Source: Pipra filicauda (taxonomy: Eukaryota > Chordata > Aves > Passeriformes > Pipridae). From it: DNA of 64,000 nt. A model generated the notes under the pieces. That model was not told the DNA's origin and made no database searches. It worked only from the letters and a program-made list of their open reading frames with translations. The stretch spans positions 861,489 to 925,488 of the forward strand of contig NW_024104378.1 in assembly GCF_003945595.2 (NCBI RefSeq). The letters are read 5' to 3'. The first letter of the stretch is position 1, and each line of letters starts with the position of its first letter. Shown piece by piece: positions 51,201-62,661 of this stretch. Both the position numbers and the translations under genes were made by a program.

Positions 51201-54200
51201 TCTGTGAATTTAGGGCAGCTAAACTTGTTCAATTTGTATCTGATTTTAAAGTTTTAAGTTTCTTACTTGAAGGCACTGTTGGAGAGAACCGGCTACACCC
51301 TTGATGTGACTACTGGACAGAGAAAGTATGGTGGACCTCCTCCAGAGTCTGTATATTCAGGACAACAACCTTCCGTTGGTACAGAGGTAAGAAGGGGGAA
51401 TATGTTTATGTAGATGTGCTCTTACTGATTGCAAATATTTTTTTATAAACAGCGCTCCCTATGTCTGTTGTAGATATTTGTGGGCAAGATTCCGAGAGAC
51501 TTGTTTGAAGATGAACTTGTTCCATTATTTGAGAAAGCTGGGCCTATATGGGATCTCCGCTTAATGATGGATCCGCTAACTGGTCTAAATAGAGGATATG
51601 CTTTTGTAACTTTTTGTACTAAAGAGGCAGCTCAGGAAGCTGTTAAACTGGTAAGTTTTCTTGGGACTTTTTGGTTTTTTTTGTAAGAACACTCTGGCTT
51701 AGAAGCAGTTGTCCTGGTCCTAATGCTTAAGTGCTTAAGATGAAACTGTCATTGTTAGATCACTTCATAAATGTCCACTAGGTGTTCTTAAATGTATTTC
51801 CATGTTGCATATATATTTTTACTGAATGCATTAGGGACAGGGGGACAAGAAAAGCTCATGGACTTCTGTTTTGATCCTTTTAGGTGCTTTATTATTAAGC
51901 ACAATTGTATTAGCAATAGTGACTTCTGAGCTGTCTGCATGTGGACGAGTTTTGGAGAGCAGTGATGTTGGGGTTGCTGCGGGCAAGGCAGCTCTGGTCA
52001 GGGTGTCTGTGACTCCTGATGTGCTTGTGCACCAGCAGGGGGCCTGCACTGTAAAAGTGCTTTGAAGTCAGAATTTCATAAGATACTTCAGATGGGAAAA
52101 AGTGTCTCTTGAGCGTTGAAGGTCTGTTCTGTTTCCTGCAACTGGCTGGAGAAAGTCATAAATCCTGCCAGCTTAAAAAGCATTTCCTCTGTTTTACACA
52201 GAGGTGTGAAATAGTTTGATATAGGATACTGCTAATAAGCTTTTCAGGTTTTATGCATGAAGTACCCATCCCTAAAAGAGAAGGTGGGGAGAAACAGTAC
52301 CCTGATCCTCGTACCACGCCTTTGTTTTCCTGGTTAAGTTAAAGTTGAATTTTTTGAGCTATTTGCTACTACATTGATATGGCCAAGATCAGTGTGTGGT
52401 GTGATTTCCAAGAGTGCTAACCACAGTCATTCTGAAGTGTAGTGATACTATATTGCTGTAGTAGGCTTAACGTACTTTGTTTTGTAATACGGTTTATCTT
52501 AAACTAAGGTGCTCAATGACATATTAATATTAGTCAGTTGGTGGAGACAAATCAAGCTGAAAATAGGAATGTGTTTTAAGAAGGTGTACAAATGTCTAGG
52601 AAAGTGGAAGTACAAAAATAATCTGGCATATGCTGTTCAGCTTTTTAAATAAGAACAGTTGGTTGTTCCAGCGTACAGTCAGATATGCGGGGATAACTGT
52701 GTATTAACTTTGTGCTTTCATTGTTAACATAGATGTTTATATTGTGTATGAACTTTTAAGAGTTAAGCACATGACTTAGCAAAGTATTGAATCAAATCAC
52801 ATAAGTCCTCAGAGGCACTTAGTAATTGAACAAAACAGAATTTTTCTTCACTTAGGTGGATTTTGCTTAAAGGCAGCATGCTCTGAAAAGTCATTTTTGT
52901 TTCCATAAAAGAAAACATCATATCCTAGCCTCAGTCTTCCACTAAATGATACAAGGGAATGAGGTACTTGGTGTCCCTTTATGTCTGATCTTTGATATGC
53001 AGGAAGAAAGGGTATTGTTTTTCAGTTAAATAGCCACTGAGGATAATATCTGAAAAGTGTTGCAATTGATGGGGCAGTCTTTCAGCCTTTATGCTAAACT
53101 CATTGAAAGTAGGGTTAGTTTTAAATTGGATCCTGTGACATTAGTTGGTGTTTTTTCATGGTTCTAGCCATAGTTGACTGGCTAGTTTAGTGTAGTATAA
53201 GTTTCCCAAGTTATCTAGAAGTGATTTGCAGAAGTATTAGCACATTGTGGCTCTTGAGCTCAGCTGAAAATTGTGAGTCTATCACTTGTATTAGTTCCAC
53301 ATGCAATGGGAGATTGCTGAAAGACTGCTTAGAAATGCTGAACCCTTGGTTCTAGCCATTTTCATCTCTTATTATTTTAACAGGTGTTCTTTTCGATACT
53401 ATCTGTAATCTGATGTGTATACAGCTTATTTCCCAGCTTTCTGGACTCTGTGGGATAACGATTCTTCTGTTATTTTCTATCTTCTTCCCAGAGGCATTTT
53501 TTTTAGGACTCTGTGAAGTATAGAAAAAATGAGACTAAAATCCTCTGCACTGCCTGTTGGCTTTTGAGTAATAAGAGACAGCTATGTTTTTGTCAATACC
53601 CAGACTGCAGCAGAGAATAAACTGACCTGTCTTCAGGCTCTTGGAGTTGGTGTAACATACTTTGCATACAGTTCATATCTGTGTGGCTGTTGTATGTATC
53701 ATCCACAGTCTTTATAACAACTTAATGTAAAACTGAACTAAACTTTTTGGATACGCATATTGTTGACTTACTGTATTCATTAGAAGAAATCTTGAAGTTT
53801 TAATGTGTTGAGGCCCTGATTTTGTTTATGCATATGCGTTTTTAAGCCACTTAAAATTAATTTATGTTCATATTTGTAAATCTTCTCAGTATCAGGCAAT
53901 AGTATCACTCCATTTTTTTCTCAAGCACAGCCAGAACTATTTTAAACACCATTTAGGGAATTCTCCCCTTTTTTATGTCTATTATTTAATTCAGTGTGGT
54001 TAACCCATTAAGTAACTTTCTAACTTAACCTAGTTAAGTAGAAATGGCATCTCAAATGTTAACACAAGCACTCACCATCAAAGTATGGGTTCATTTTGGA
54101 GTTTTTTTTGAATCTCAGTAATTTTTTTTTCCCTGTTAACACATTTACTTTGCTTTATACTGTTTAAGGATTACAACTCCAGTTGTGTTCTTTTGCACAC

Positions 54201-57200
54201 ACATTCAATTCTCCCTCCTATTTCATAAGAAGTAATTAAAGTTTTTCAAAAGATCCCTGCGTGAATGAGGTTACTGTAGACATGTACAAGATAAATACTT
54301 TTGAGGTGAAGCTTGTAGGAAAACATACTGAAAAGTATAGTAGCATTCAGTGTATTTTTGACTAGAGCAGGTGTAAGCTTGATCAAAGTGGGGCTACAGG
54401 TGGATTATGCAAATATGCCATTTAAACAGTCTGCCAGCTCTGCTTAGCAGTACAACTTGCCATTTGCTCCTGGAAATAAACTAGAATTGGTAGTGAAAGT
54501 TTAAATGGATAAAGTGACAAGACAGACTGTATGCACACCTTGACTTGTTTGTAAGTTCTTATAGAAGTCAGCAAGGAAAAAATAAAAAACTGTTATATTG
54601 TCTAGAAAGCAGCAATATCTGTTACTGACTTCAGACATTGATTCAGTGGTGACAGGAGGGGGAAGCAGTATGCTGACATAGCTAATTTGGTAGCCTGACT
54701 GTTTTGGCACTTCACCCAGATCATGATCTGGGCCTGTTTATGTCTAAGTTTTCAAATGGTATGCAAACTATTTACCTAAAAATCACCGACGTGATAACTT
54801 GATATTTGAGAGCACCTAATTGAAGACTGTTTTCTATGTGTTAAGAGAAACATGCAATGGAAAGCAGTAGTTAATGCATTGTAGTATGAAAAAACTACTA
54901 GAAACTATTGCAATATGCAGAATATATTAATTTTACCTTGCTGCCATGAGTTGTATGAGAGACTCTTTTTGGATTAAATATGTAGCTGAACTTTGGTTTT
55001 AGGGTTTAGCAGGAACAGTTAAATAATATGTTATCTGTACAGAATAGGATAGGATATTTCATTTGGAAGAGACCTGCAACAATCATGTAGTCCAACTGCC
55101 TGACCACTTCACGGCTGACCAAAAGTATTGCTATCACGATCATCATCAAGGGCATTGTCCAAATGTGTCTCTTAAAACACTGACAGCTTTGGGGCATTGA
55201 CTGCCTCTTTAGGAATCCTGTTCTAGTGTTTGACCACTCTCTCAGTAAAATAAGTTTCCTAATGTAAAGAAATGTTTCCCAATGCACACTTCAGTTAAAA
55301 AAGAATTAGTTTCACAGACTAATAAATTGTAAACTTCTTTAAAGGTGTTTCTTTAAAGAAATTCTTTTGAGTTACTGTAATCTGTCTCTCATTAATGTGT
55401 GCAAATCTGTTTATTAGTGATGATAATATACATACAGTCTTCCTCTGCAATTGTTTCCCACTTTAAAGTCAACTATTCCTCTGCCCCATAGGTAACAGAT
55501 ATGAAGATAGAAGTCTTTTGCTGTGTCCTGCTATGTTTTGAGACATAATTATTTGTGAAGATGTCACTCCAGAGCCTTTTCACATGTACAGTTCTTCTTT
55601 TAGCTCGCTTTTGGTGCAGTTAACTAGCTTAGAAAAGTTTCAGTGATTTAATTTTTGTTTGCACAAGATAAATATAAGTAAACATCTTCCCACTGATTTT
55701 ATTTCACAAAAAGCAGGATAACTTGCTTATGCAGGAAGATTTACCACCAAACACAAAATAACTCCTGGAATAAATAGCTAGATTCAATTGTAAAAAGCTG
55801 TCCTGCTACTTGTCAATATGATGTTGACCACAAAATACAGTTTGTTAGCTAAAGAACAGTCCTTTACAGGGTTTCCAGTTCGAAAGGGGTTGATGTACCA
55901 CCAGTTGACCGTCCTGCTGCTTATTTGGATGGTGTGTGTCTGTGTCTGCATCTCAGTGAAAAGCATTTTTGTCAACAGGTGTTTACAGTAATACTTCTTT
56001 TTTTCCTCCTTAAACTGCTGACTTGTTCAGGGTATTTTCTAAATCTACTATGAGAGAAGCATTTGAACAGAAGTCTTAGTATTTCAAGTCAGTAAAAGTT
56101 AGTTCTTGCTGTTTACTGTCTTTACGTGTGTAATCTTTATGCTTTGGAAAGTATTTGCCAGTGGCTCTTGTACATTTTGTGGAAAATACCTGATCACAGC
56201 TCTTTTCCTTTTGTTAACTATGGAACTTTAGAAGGGAATCTGACTTTAATTGAGACTCATGTCTTGTATTACACACAAATCAAGAATTTATAGATAAAGT
56301 CTGTAGAGGAACTTGCATTTTTTTTCTGCCCTGTTGTGAAGGGAGAAGCCTTGACCTTGATGACTTGTACATAAGATTTACCTTTTGTGGTTCTACATGA
56401 AAAAGTCTCTTAAGGAACAAGTATTAAGAGACTTGAACAAGAAGGGAAGAATAATTGTTGGCTGAAATTGTGGCGAAATCTTAGAGAACATGGGTATACT
56501 TCAGAATAGGTGAATATGCATTGTAAGAATGTGTTAAGATGCAAAAAGGTAATATATTGCTCAATGCTGGGTTTTCAAGACTTAAATATTTGGTATGCTG
56601 CTGTTGAAAGGGAGTGAAAATTATTTGTAACTGATGAATGTCCAATTATTTTTTCTTGCAGTACAACAACCATGAAATTCGTTCTGGAAAACACATTGGT
56701 GTATGCATCTCTGTTGCCAATAATAGGCTTTTCGTTGGCTCTATTCCTAAGAGTAAAACTAAGGAGCAAATTGTTGAAGAATTCAGCAAAGTAACAGGTA
56801 AGTCAGTAACTATGTTTTGTAGAGTTGGAACGATGTCAAATGTGATGGGTGATGAGCTGTCTTCACCATCTTTTCACTTACAGTCAAATGATGATGAATC
56901 CAAACCAACACCACTCAGCATTTGTCTCAGCTTTTAGGTGTTGTGGGGTTTTTTTCTTTTTGTTAAACTGTGCTGAGGGCTGAAATATTTCTGATTACAC
57001 TAGATGCATGGTTTCAAGTTTTACCTATAAGTGTATAATGTTTAAGAAACCATTGAAAGAAATTTGAATTTGAAGTTTAATAATTTCAGTACTAATAGAG
57101 GTTTTAAAACTTCTCAAGGCAAAACCGAAGCTAGTTGAAGAATGTAGCTAGTTCTATGTTTTAGTGATCCGATAAGTCGGGATAGTCTGATGTCTCTCTT

Positions 57201-60200
57201 TGAAAATGTCTGTCTTGAGAGAAGGGAAACTACAATGTACATAGTCTCAAAGGTTTAGTGTGTTCCTGATTTTTTGGAACCACTTGTCAGATGCACATTT
57301 GCCTGAAAGATAATCCCCACTTCATAATGCAAATTCATTTATTGAAGACATAACAAATAATTATTTTATTTAATTTCAGAGGGTCTTACAGATGTCATAT
57401 TGTATCATCAGCCTGATGACAAGAAAAAGAACCGAGGTTTCTGTTTCCTTGAATACGAAGATCACAAAACTGCTGCTCAGGCCAGACGTAGGTTAATGAG
57501 CGGCAAAGTGAAAGTCTGGGGAAATGTTGTTACAGTGGAATGGGCTGACCCTATAGAAGACCCAGATCCTGAAGTCATGGCAAAGGTAATAAAGCTATAA
57601 GGGGACCATAGTACATTTAAAGTGCTGTGTTCCAGATGAGATACTTCCTGACATTAGCCTAAGATTAAATAACATCTTTCAGCCTTCTTGACAGAGATGA
57701 TGTGAGATGATAAAAATATGAATGTACTCTAGAAATGATGTGAATTTAAAAACTCTTTATGGCCTGATACTATTTTGTGCTCCCAAGGCTGAATAGTGAA
57801 CATAATTCTTGCCAAAATGACACGTAGGATGATGTACTTAATTTCTTATCTGGAAGCGATGGTGGTGACTCCAAGAATTAAAATGGTTTTACAGTTTAGT
57901 ATTTGGAGGGACAGAAATCTAGATATGATCACAGAACAAGCCTTAATTCTTTTTAAGCCTGGAACTGTATCATTTCAGTGTTAGAACATGTCAGTGTTCA
58001 AACGTGCACAAATGTATTTTCAAAGTTGCCATTAGTAGTTATTTCTGAGAAGTTAGGCAATTAACTTGTATTTGGAACTCTGTAGTTATTTTTAATTTGG
58101 GGGAGTTAATTCCTTAAAATACCTAGACTAGTAATATTTTGGATTTCGAATACTTAGGTGAAACTGAAGTCTGGAGTGTTAACATTTTGACGTATGTTGT
58201 AGCAGTTGTTTTATTTATGTGCGTGATATTTTGCCAGAAACAAATTACCTGAATTTTTTTTCCCATCAGATATTGCCCAACCCTGTCTTTTTCGGTTGTG
58301 TTGTGTAGCTGAGTTGTTTAATGGAAACTCCTAGCTAGCCCATATCCTTATCTCTTTCTCTTTGCTTGCTTTTCGTCTGTGCTTTTACTCTCATCTGAGA
58401 CACGTCACTTGCTGGAGTCCTACTTTGATGGACCTAGTAAGATAGCTTGGCTGGGATCTCCTCTTTGGTGAGCCATAAGGGAAAAGGGTTGGGGTGGGGG
58501 CTCATTTTAGGAAAAAAGCTGCTTTTGTAATACAGGTATTACAGAAGCTTTTGGACTATCCTGTCTGCAGACTTTATTTTTCTTGCCCGGCATCATAGAC
58601 TATCAGCAGCAGGGGAAGACTCTTGCAGGTAAAATTTGTAGAAGGTGGCACTTCCTAAATATGAACTATGTGTTCAGTTTCTTGGCTCAAAAGAGAAGAG
58701 ACCTAATCCACCAAACCGTTAAAATAAATGAGCAGGAACTTCTGGTGACATAACTGAATAGATGAACAGGAAATGATAGGGGTCATAGTCAGGTGTCTTT
58801 TCTTAGTAAGTTTACAGATCTGGGGAGTGAAAGGTTAAAGAAATTAAAGCTTGATTGTGTTTTGCCCCATTTACTGTACAGTTTTTGAGTGTATTAATGC
58901 CTTGTTTTGTATTTGAAATGGGACATGAAAAGGGAAGAAACGTGGAAATGAAGGGAAGAAATACAGAAAATGTAGATAAAATCACCGTGCATACTTCTAG
59001 GGCCATGTGCTGAAGATGGGCATGAAGCTTGGGTTGAAGATGTATGGAAAAACAAGACTATATGGATTAGAATACTGAAAAAGTGGAGAACATTTGGCTT
59101 GTATCTGAAGGCAGAAGTTGAGACAAGCATTGGTGTCTGACCTTCCTCAGTGGCTCTGTCCCTTAGTTTATTCTTGCAACAAGGAAAGTCTCCACTCCAG
59201 GCTTTCTTATCTACCTGCTCTACATTTAGAGAAACTGACCATATCTGGCACTTTTCTAAATGTTAGATTTACTTTCTGTTGTTTATTGCTGTCTTTCTCC
59301 TATGAGAAGGAGCAGTGCAGGTGCAGCTTCAGTCAATAATCTCCTGGATGTGAGCTGCAGGTTGGCTGTCATTGCTTCTGACTACTGTCAGTCTGGAGCA
59401 GAGGGAAAGCTATTGACCCATGTCATCTTGCACGTGCTATGGTAGAAGGCTTTGAAGGAAACTGTGATTTGGGAGAAGTAGGTTGTTTTTATCAGAATAA
59501 TCATCTGGTCAACAGTTTTCTTGTCAAGACTGCTAGAAAAGCAAGTCCGTAAGAGCAAACTATGAGGAAGATCATCAGTATGTGGGCACCTAATAATTTA
59601 AATTTCTGAAATGTTTACTTGAGTCTTTTTTCCTTTGTCCTCCAGACTTCTGATAAAATGTTGTGGAGAATACTGTATACGTGAATACTTAAAATTTAAA
59701 TGGACTGTTAACTTAAATACAAAGTAGCTTGAGCATGATGAGGGATGAAGCTAGATTCTGAAGCTAGATGTATGTGCTACAGGAGATTAGTATTTGTACT
59801 GACAGATCAGAGTAGAATTGGTCATGGTATTGACTTCTGGTCCAAAGTGAACTTTTTTCCAACTTTCAGTGGTTGTGTTGATACCTTAGTCTCTCCTAAG
59901 TGTCATTTTGTTGCCTCTTATCCCTTAGTCTAGATAAATTCATTAATGTTTTACTTGATTTCTGTAGGATGGCTGAGGCTACAGAGGACGTTCCGGAGTG
60001 GCAGGTTAAGCAGCTAAATAAGGTCTTATGTTTGTGGCTGCCTGGCAGATTACAGGACAAGAGACAGGGCTAGTAACCGTTGGAGAATGTGGCCTGAAGT
60101 GTTTGTGCTGTAGGTAAGAGGAGGAAAAGGAGCAGATCCCAGAAGTTTTCGGGATCTTTAATCTTAAGCAGTTTTAAATGTGAGTTCTGCCATTACAACA

Positions 60201-62661
60201 AAATGCTGGTGCTGGGTATATTGCTTGTTAGGTGTATATATGGATTCTTGTATCTGTGAGGCTTAATGAAAAGGACTTCTTTTTTTTTGTTTTGTTTTCC
60301 TTCCCTCCCTCTTTCGTTAGCAGTAAAAAATGGGTTCATCTTCTCCCAATCTATGCTGTAACGTGCCTAGTAGCTTTGACATCATATTTGACTTGTTCAG
60401 CTACCGTTCTAATCAGTAACATGACTAAAAAATTTTGGCTGTTAGAGATTAATGGATTTGTCTACACTGGGAAAATTTAAATTAGTTGCTTTTTTATTTC
60501 TTTAAAAAATATTGTTAGTGCATCTTGTAACAAAAAAGTGATTATTTTGTCAAGTTTTTAATCATGTCTGATATTATGTCAGTCATCATGAATTTATTAG
60601 TGAAGGCTAGCTAGGGTTCCTCATGAGATTCTTGCTTTCATCCTTTTCTAAACAACAAGAATAAGGAACATTTGTTTAAAGGTTTTGGTTTTTAAAACCA
60701 TTGATTACATCACAAAACTTCCTGTAATTCATTTCCATAGAATAAGGTTACGGGAACAATTAGGATATTTTACTAAAAATGGTTACCATGTATGAGTTAC
60801 AATAAATAAAGGTTAATCTTACCACCAGAACATGTAGGAGAAGCTTAATACATAGTAGGAAACAGCCTTGTGTGTAGAGTTAGCCATGACTTCTACCATC
60901 TCCCGAGAATCAGCAAGAATAACTATTGCCAAAGACCAAAGCTGATACACTGGGTTAGATTTACGGCCTGTAGTATCCCTTCTTCCTAACTCTGCATCCC
61001 GTCCTAGTTCAGCTAGTGAGTGAGACAGATTTATGGAAGTCTCCCCTGTTTATTTGTAACTTAATTACACAGTAATTCTTATAGAAAGGGTGTCTGGGTT
61101 TATTGAGTTGCTATATGTGGTGGGAGTAGAGTATAGCTCTGCTTCAAAGATTGAAGGATGCTTTCTTTTGCCATTTTACACCTTGTGTTATCTATGTTGA
61201 CCTTCAAGGTTAGGAGCAGGAAGTCAGTGCTGCCCTTTACAGTGTTCAGTTTTTGTCATCGGCTAATTTGAAAGCAGTAGGAGCAAAGGGGATGCGAGCA
61301 GAAGTTGCAGGTCTTTGCAGCTGATTGGCAGCTGCACTGTAGGAAGGTGAGAGTATGAACATTCCTTGACAGTAGGAGGTGAGTAGACTGTCAGAGCGTG
61401 GTGCCAGCATGTGGAAGGAACTCTTCACAACAAGTCGAAGAGGCTTGTAAATTGTGAGAACTCAGATGACATCATGTAAACATGCTAATGTCCAGTCATT
61501 TAGTGCAGCCTCAGCGAGGACACAAGGATGAGTCTTTCAGTACTAATGGGTCACTAATAGGTGATTCCCGTTGTCCAGAGTATGTTGTCTGCTCTGTTAA
61601 AAAAGGGTTTATTTTAAGCCTTTGTCAGATAGCTCTGTATTTTATCATATGCAGTTGGTGGTTGCTGAAACTTTATATTGATGATTAGTCACTGTCAGGT
61701 AACAGGGCATGTATCAGTAGCTGAAAGATTACTTGCCTTTCTGATTTTAGAAACTGGATAGCACTTTGTGTAGCTTAAGAGCCGTATTGCATGCTTTAGC
61801 GAGCTGGGGGAGGGAATAGACTTCCAGAGTTATTTGGAGATGGCTGTTCCTCAAGGGAAGGGCAAAGTTTGACTTGTGAGAAAGTCCAAGGGTGACTGGG
61901 CAGTGTCAGCCTTAGTATCCCCCTCTGTCTACATTCTCTCTTTTAGTAGTGGCTTCAGGTCCCTGAGTGCCCCACAGGCAAGCACAAGACGTGACACCAG
62001 GTATTTGGTGTAACTATAGCATATGAACCACAAGTTAAGCAGCTTGAAAGCTGCAGGCCTGACACCTCTGACCTAGATATTACAGTGATGACTGTTCTGC
62101 AAATAACTAAACAAAAGTCTGTCTAAACAATTAAATGTTTTGATAAGTTAATTGTTTTGTGTGTAACCAATCCTGGTTACCTTCTTTCAAGTTTGAAAAC
62201 GTTCTGAGGTGAAGATTGCTTCTGTTAGGATCCTTTTAAACGTTAACGCAAATTGGATTGACTTTCAGGATACTAATACTTATGTAATCATGTTTGATAA
62301 CAGATTCAGTATTTCTGTCAGGGAATTTTGGAGCTAACTCATGCTGTATGACTATATAAGTGTACATATTCATGCATATGTATATAAAATGCTGTACAGA
62401 AAACGTAACAATGTTTTCAGTACTGCCAATAGCAGTAACTTGCAAAACTTCATTTTGTGTTTTCAAATTAGATCATACTTCTAAGTACTTTTTTTGTTTT
62501 CACCCCCTTAGGTAAAAGTTTTGTTTGTACGCAATCTTGCCAATACTGTAACAGAGGAGATACTAGAAAAGGCCTTCAGTCAATTTGGAAAGCTAGAGCG
62601 AGTGAAGAAGCTGAAAGACTATGCTTTCATTCATTTTGATGAACGGGATGGTGCTGTAAAG
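48085..62661 (+). CDS. SYNCRIP: SYNCRIP (hnRNP Q), RNA-binding protein; 8 coding exons, 3' part beyond the window
   Basis: Joined exons 48085-48232, 49104-49222, 49406-49513, 51273-51386, 51474-51650, 56662-56797, 57380-57585 and 62512-62661 give 1158 bases, 386 codons in one frame with GT-AG introns throughout. The start context is gaaacATGg with an A at -3. The protein begins [20 protein letters not shown]. It has the N-terminal acidic domain (about 24-107) and three RRMs: RRM1 with IFVGKI at 164 and RGYAFVTF at 203; RRM2 with LFVGSI at 245 and RGFCFLEY at 286; RRM3 with VLFVRNL at 339 and KDYAFIHF at 371. Human SYNCRIP has up to 623 residues, so about 237 residues (end of RRM3, RGG/YG-rich tail) are missing here. 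hnRNP Q binds RNA in nucleus and cytoplasm and acts in mRNA stability, translation, transport and miRNA sorting. The paralogue HNRNPR is excluded by the N-terminus and by the RRM3 sequence [15 protein letters not shown]. Confidence 0.98.
49104..49222 (+). CDS. SYNCRIP: SYNCRIP exon 3 (residues 50-89)
   Basis: Acceptor ctctag|ggctag, donor ttcag|gtaatg. It encodes [20 protein letters not shown] through DSDLSHVQ, the helical core of the N-terminal domain. Confidence 0.97.
49406..49513 (+). CDS. SYNCRIP: SYNCRIP exon 4 (residues 90-125)
   Basis: Acceptor tttgcag|aac, donor aag|gtatgt; 36 codons from [13 protein letters not shown] to DEAKIK, in phase 0 at both ends. Because it is an in-frame cassette of 108 bases, skipping would not shift the frame. 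Confidence 0.97.
49514..51272 (+). other. SYNCRIP: SYNCRIP intron 4, no extra feature seen
   Basis: 1.76 kb of AT-rich intron. Open frames on the minus strand near 50622-50904 are unrecognised. Introns 2 (48233-49103), 3 (49223-49405) and 5 (51387-51473) likewise show nothing but splice sites. Confidence 0.6.
51273..51386 (+). CDS. SYNCRIP: SYNCRIP exon 5 (residues 126-163)
   Basis: Acceptor cttgaag|gca, donor gag|gtaaga; 38 codons from [20 protein letters not shown] to SVGTE, the linker into RRM1. It is phase 0 at both ends. The following intron is only 87 bases. Confidence 0.97.
51474..51650 (+). CDS. SYNCRIP: SYNCRIP exon 6 (RRM1, residues 164-222)
   Basis: Acceptor gttgtag|ata, donor ctg|gtaagt; 59 codons. 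RNP2 is IFVGKI and RNP1 is RGYAFVTF, so this exon holds most of RRM1. It is phase 0 at both ends. Confidence 0.98.
52032..52045 (+). promoter_or_regulatory. CTCF-like core in SYNCRIP intron 6
   Basis: ccagcagggggcct fits the CTCF core CCASYAGRKGGC and lies in a short GC-rich patch (51945-52060) within an AT-rich intron. Motif only; occupancy is unknown. Confidence 0.5.
55041..55278 (-). mobile_element. Diverged CR1 LINE fragment (minus strand)
   Basis: Antisense CR1 pattern: a taggatatttcatttggaagagacctgcaa start, then agtccaactgcctgacc, ttgtccaaatgtgtctcttaaaacactgacagctttggggcattgac, then tgttctagtgtttgaccactctctcagtaaaat. It is older and more diverged than the copies at 3106 and 44473. 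Confidence 0.85.
56662..56797 (+). CDS. SYNCRIP: SYNCRIP exon 7 (end of RRM1, start of RRM2, residues 223-268)
   Basis: Acceptor cttgcag|tac, donor acag|gtaagt. It encodes [20 protein letters not shown], then [23 protein letters not shown]2 of RRM2 is LFVGSI. Valine 260 stands where I recall leucine in human. Confidence 0.98.
56798..57379 (+). other. SYNCRIP: SYNCRIP intron 7, no extra feature seen
   Basis: 582 bases from the gtaagt donor to the atttcag acceptor. The open frame continues about 46 codons into the intron before a stop, so retention would truncate the protein in RRM2. Confidence 0.6.
57380..57585 (+). CDS. SYNCRIP: SYNCRIP exon 8 (RRM2, residues 268-336)
   Basis: Acceptor atttcag|agg, donor aaag|gtaata. 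RNP1 is RGFCFLEY at 286. It ends [10 protein letters not shown]. Valine 318 (GNVVTVEW) replaces a glycine I recall in human SYNCRIP and equals the HNRNPR residue. Confidence 0.98.
57586..62511 (+). other. SYNCRIP: SYNCRIP intron 8 (4.9 kb), no extra feature seen
   Basis: AT-rich intron between RRM2 and RRM3. Short open frames are unrecognised. No snoRNA box order or clear mobile element was identified. Confidence 0.55.
62512..62661 (+). CDS. SYNCRIP: SYNCRIP exon 9 (most of RRM3, residues 337-386)
   Basis: Acceptor ccccttag|gta, donor aaag|gtaagt; 50 codons from [16 protein letters not shown] to ERDGAVK. The exon itself starts with gtaaaa, a donor-like string right after the acceptor, but the reading frame requires its inclusion. 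The next exon lies beyond the window. Confidence 0.98.

Larger units (their letters stand above)
51651..56661 (+). other. SYNCRIP: SYNCRIP intron 6 (5.0 kb, splits RRM1)
   Basis: The longest intron in the window. It contains a CTCF-like core at 52032, a CR1 fragment at 55041-55278 and T-rich stretches. No further coding exon or snoRNA was recognised. Confidence 0.6.
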
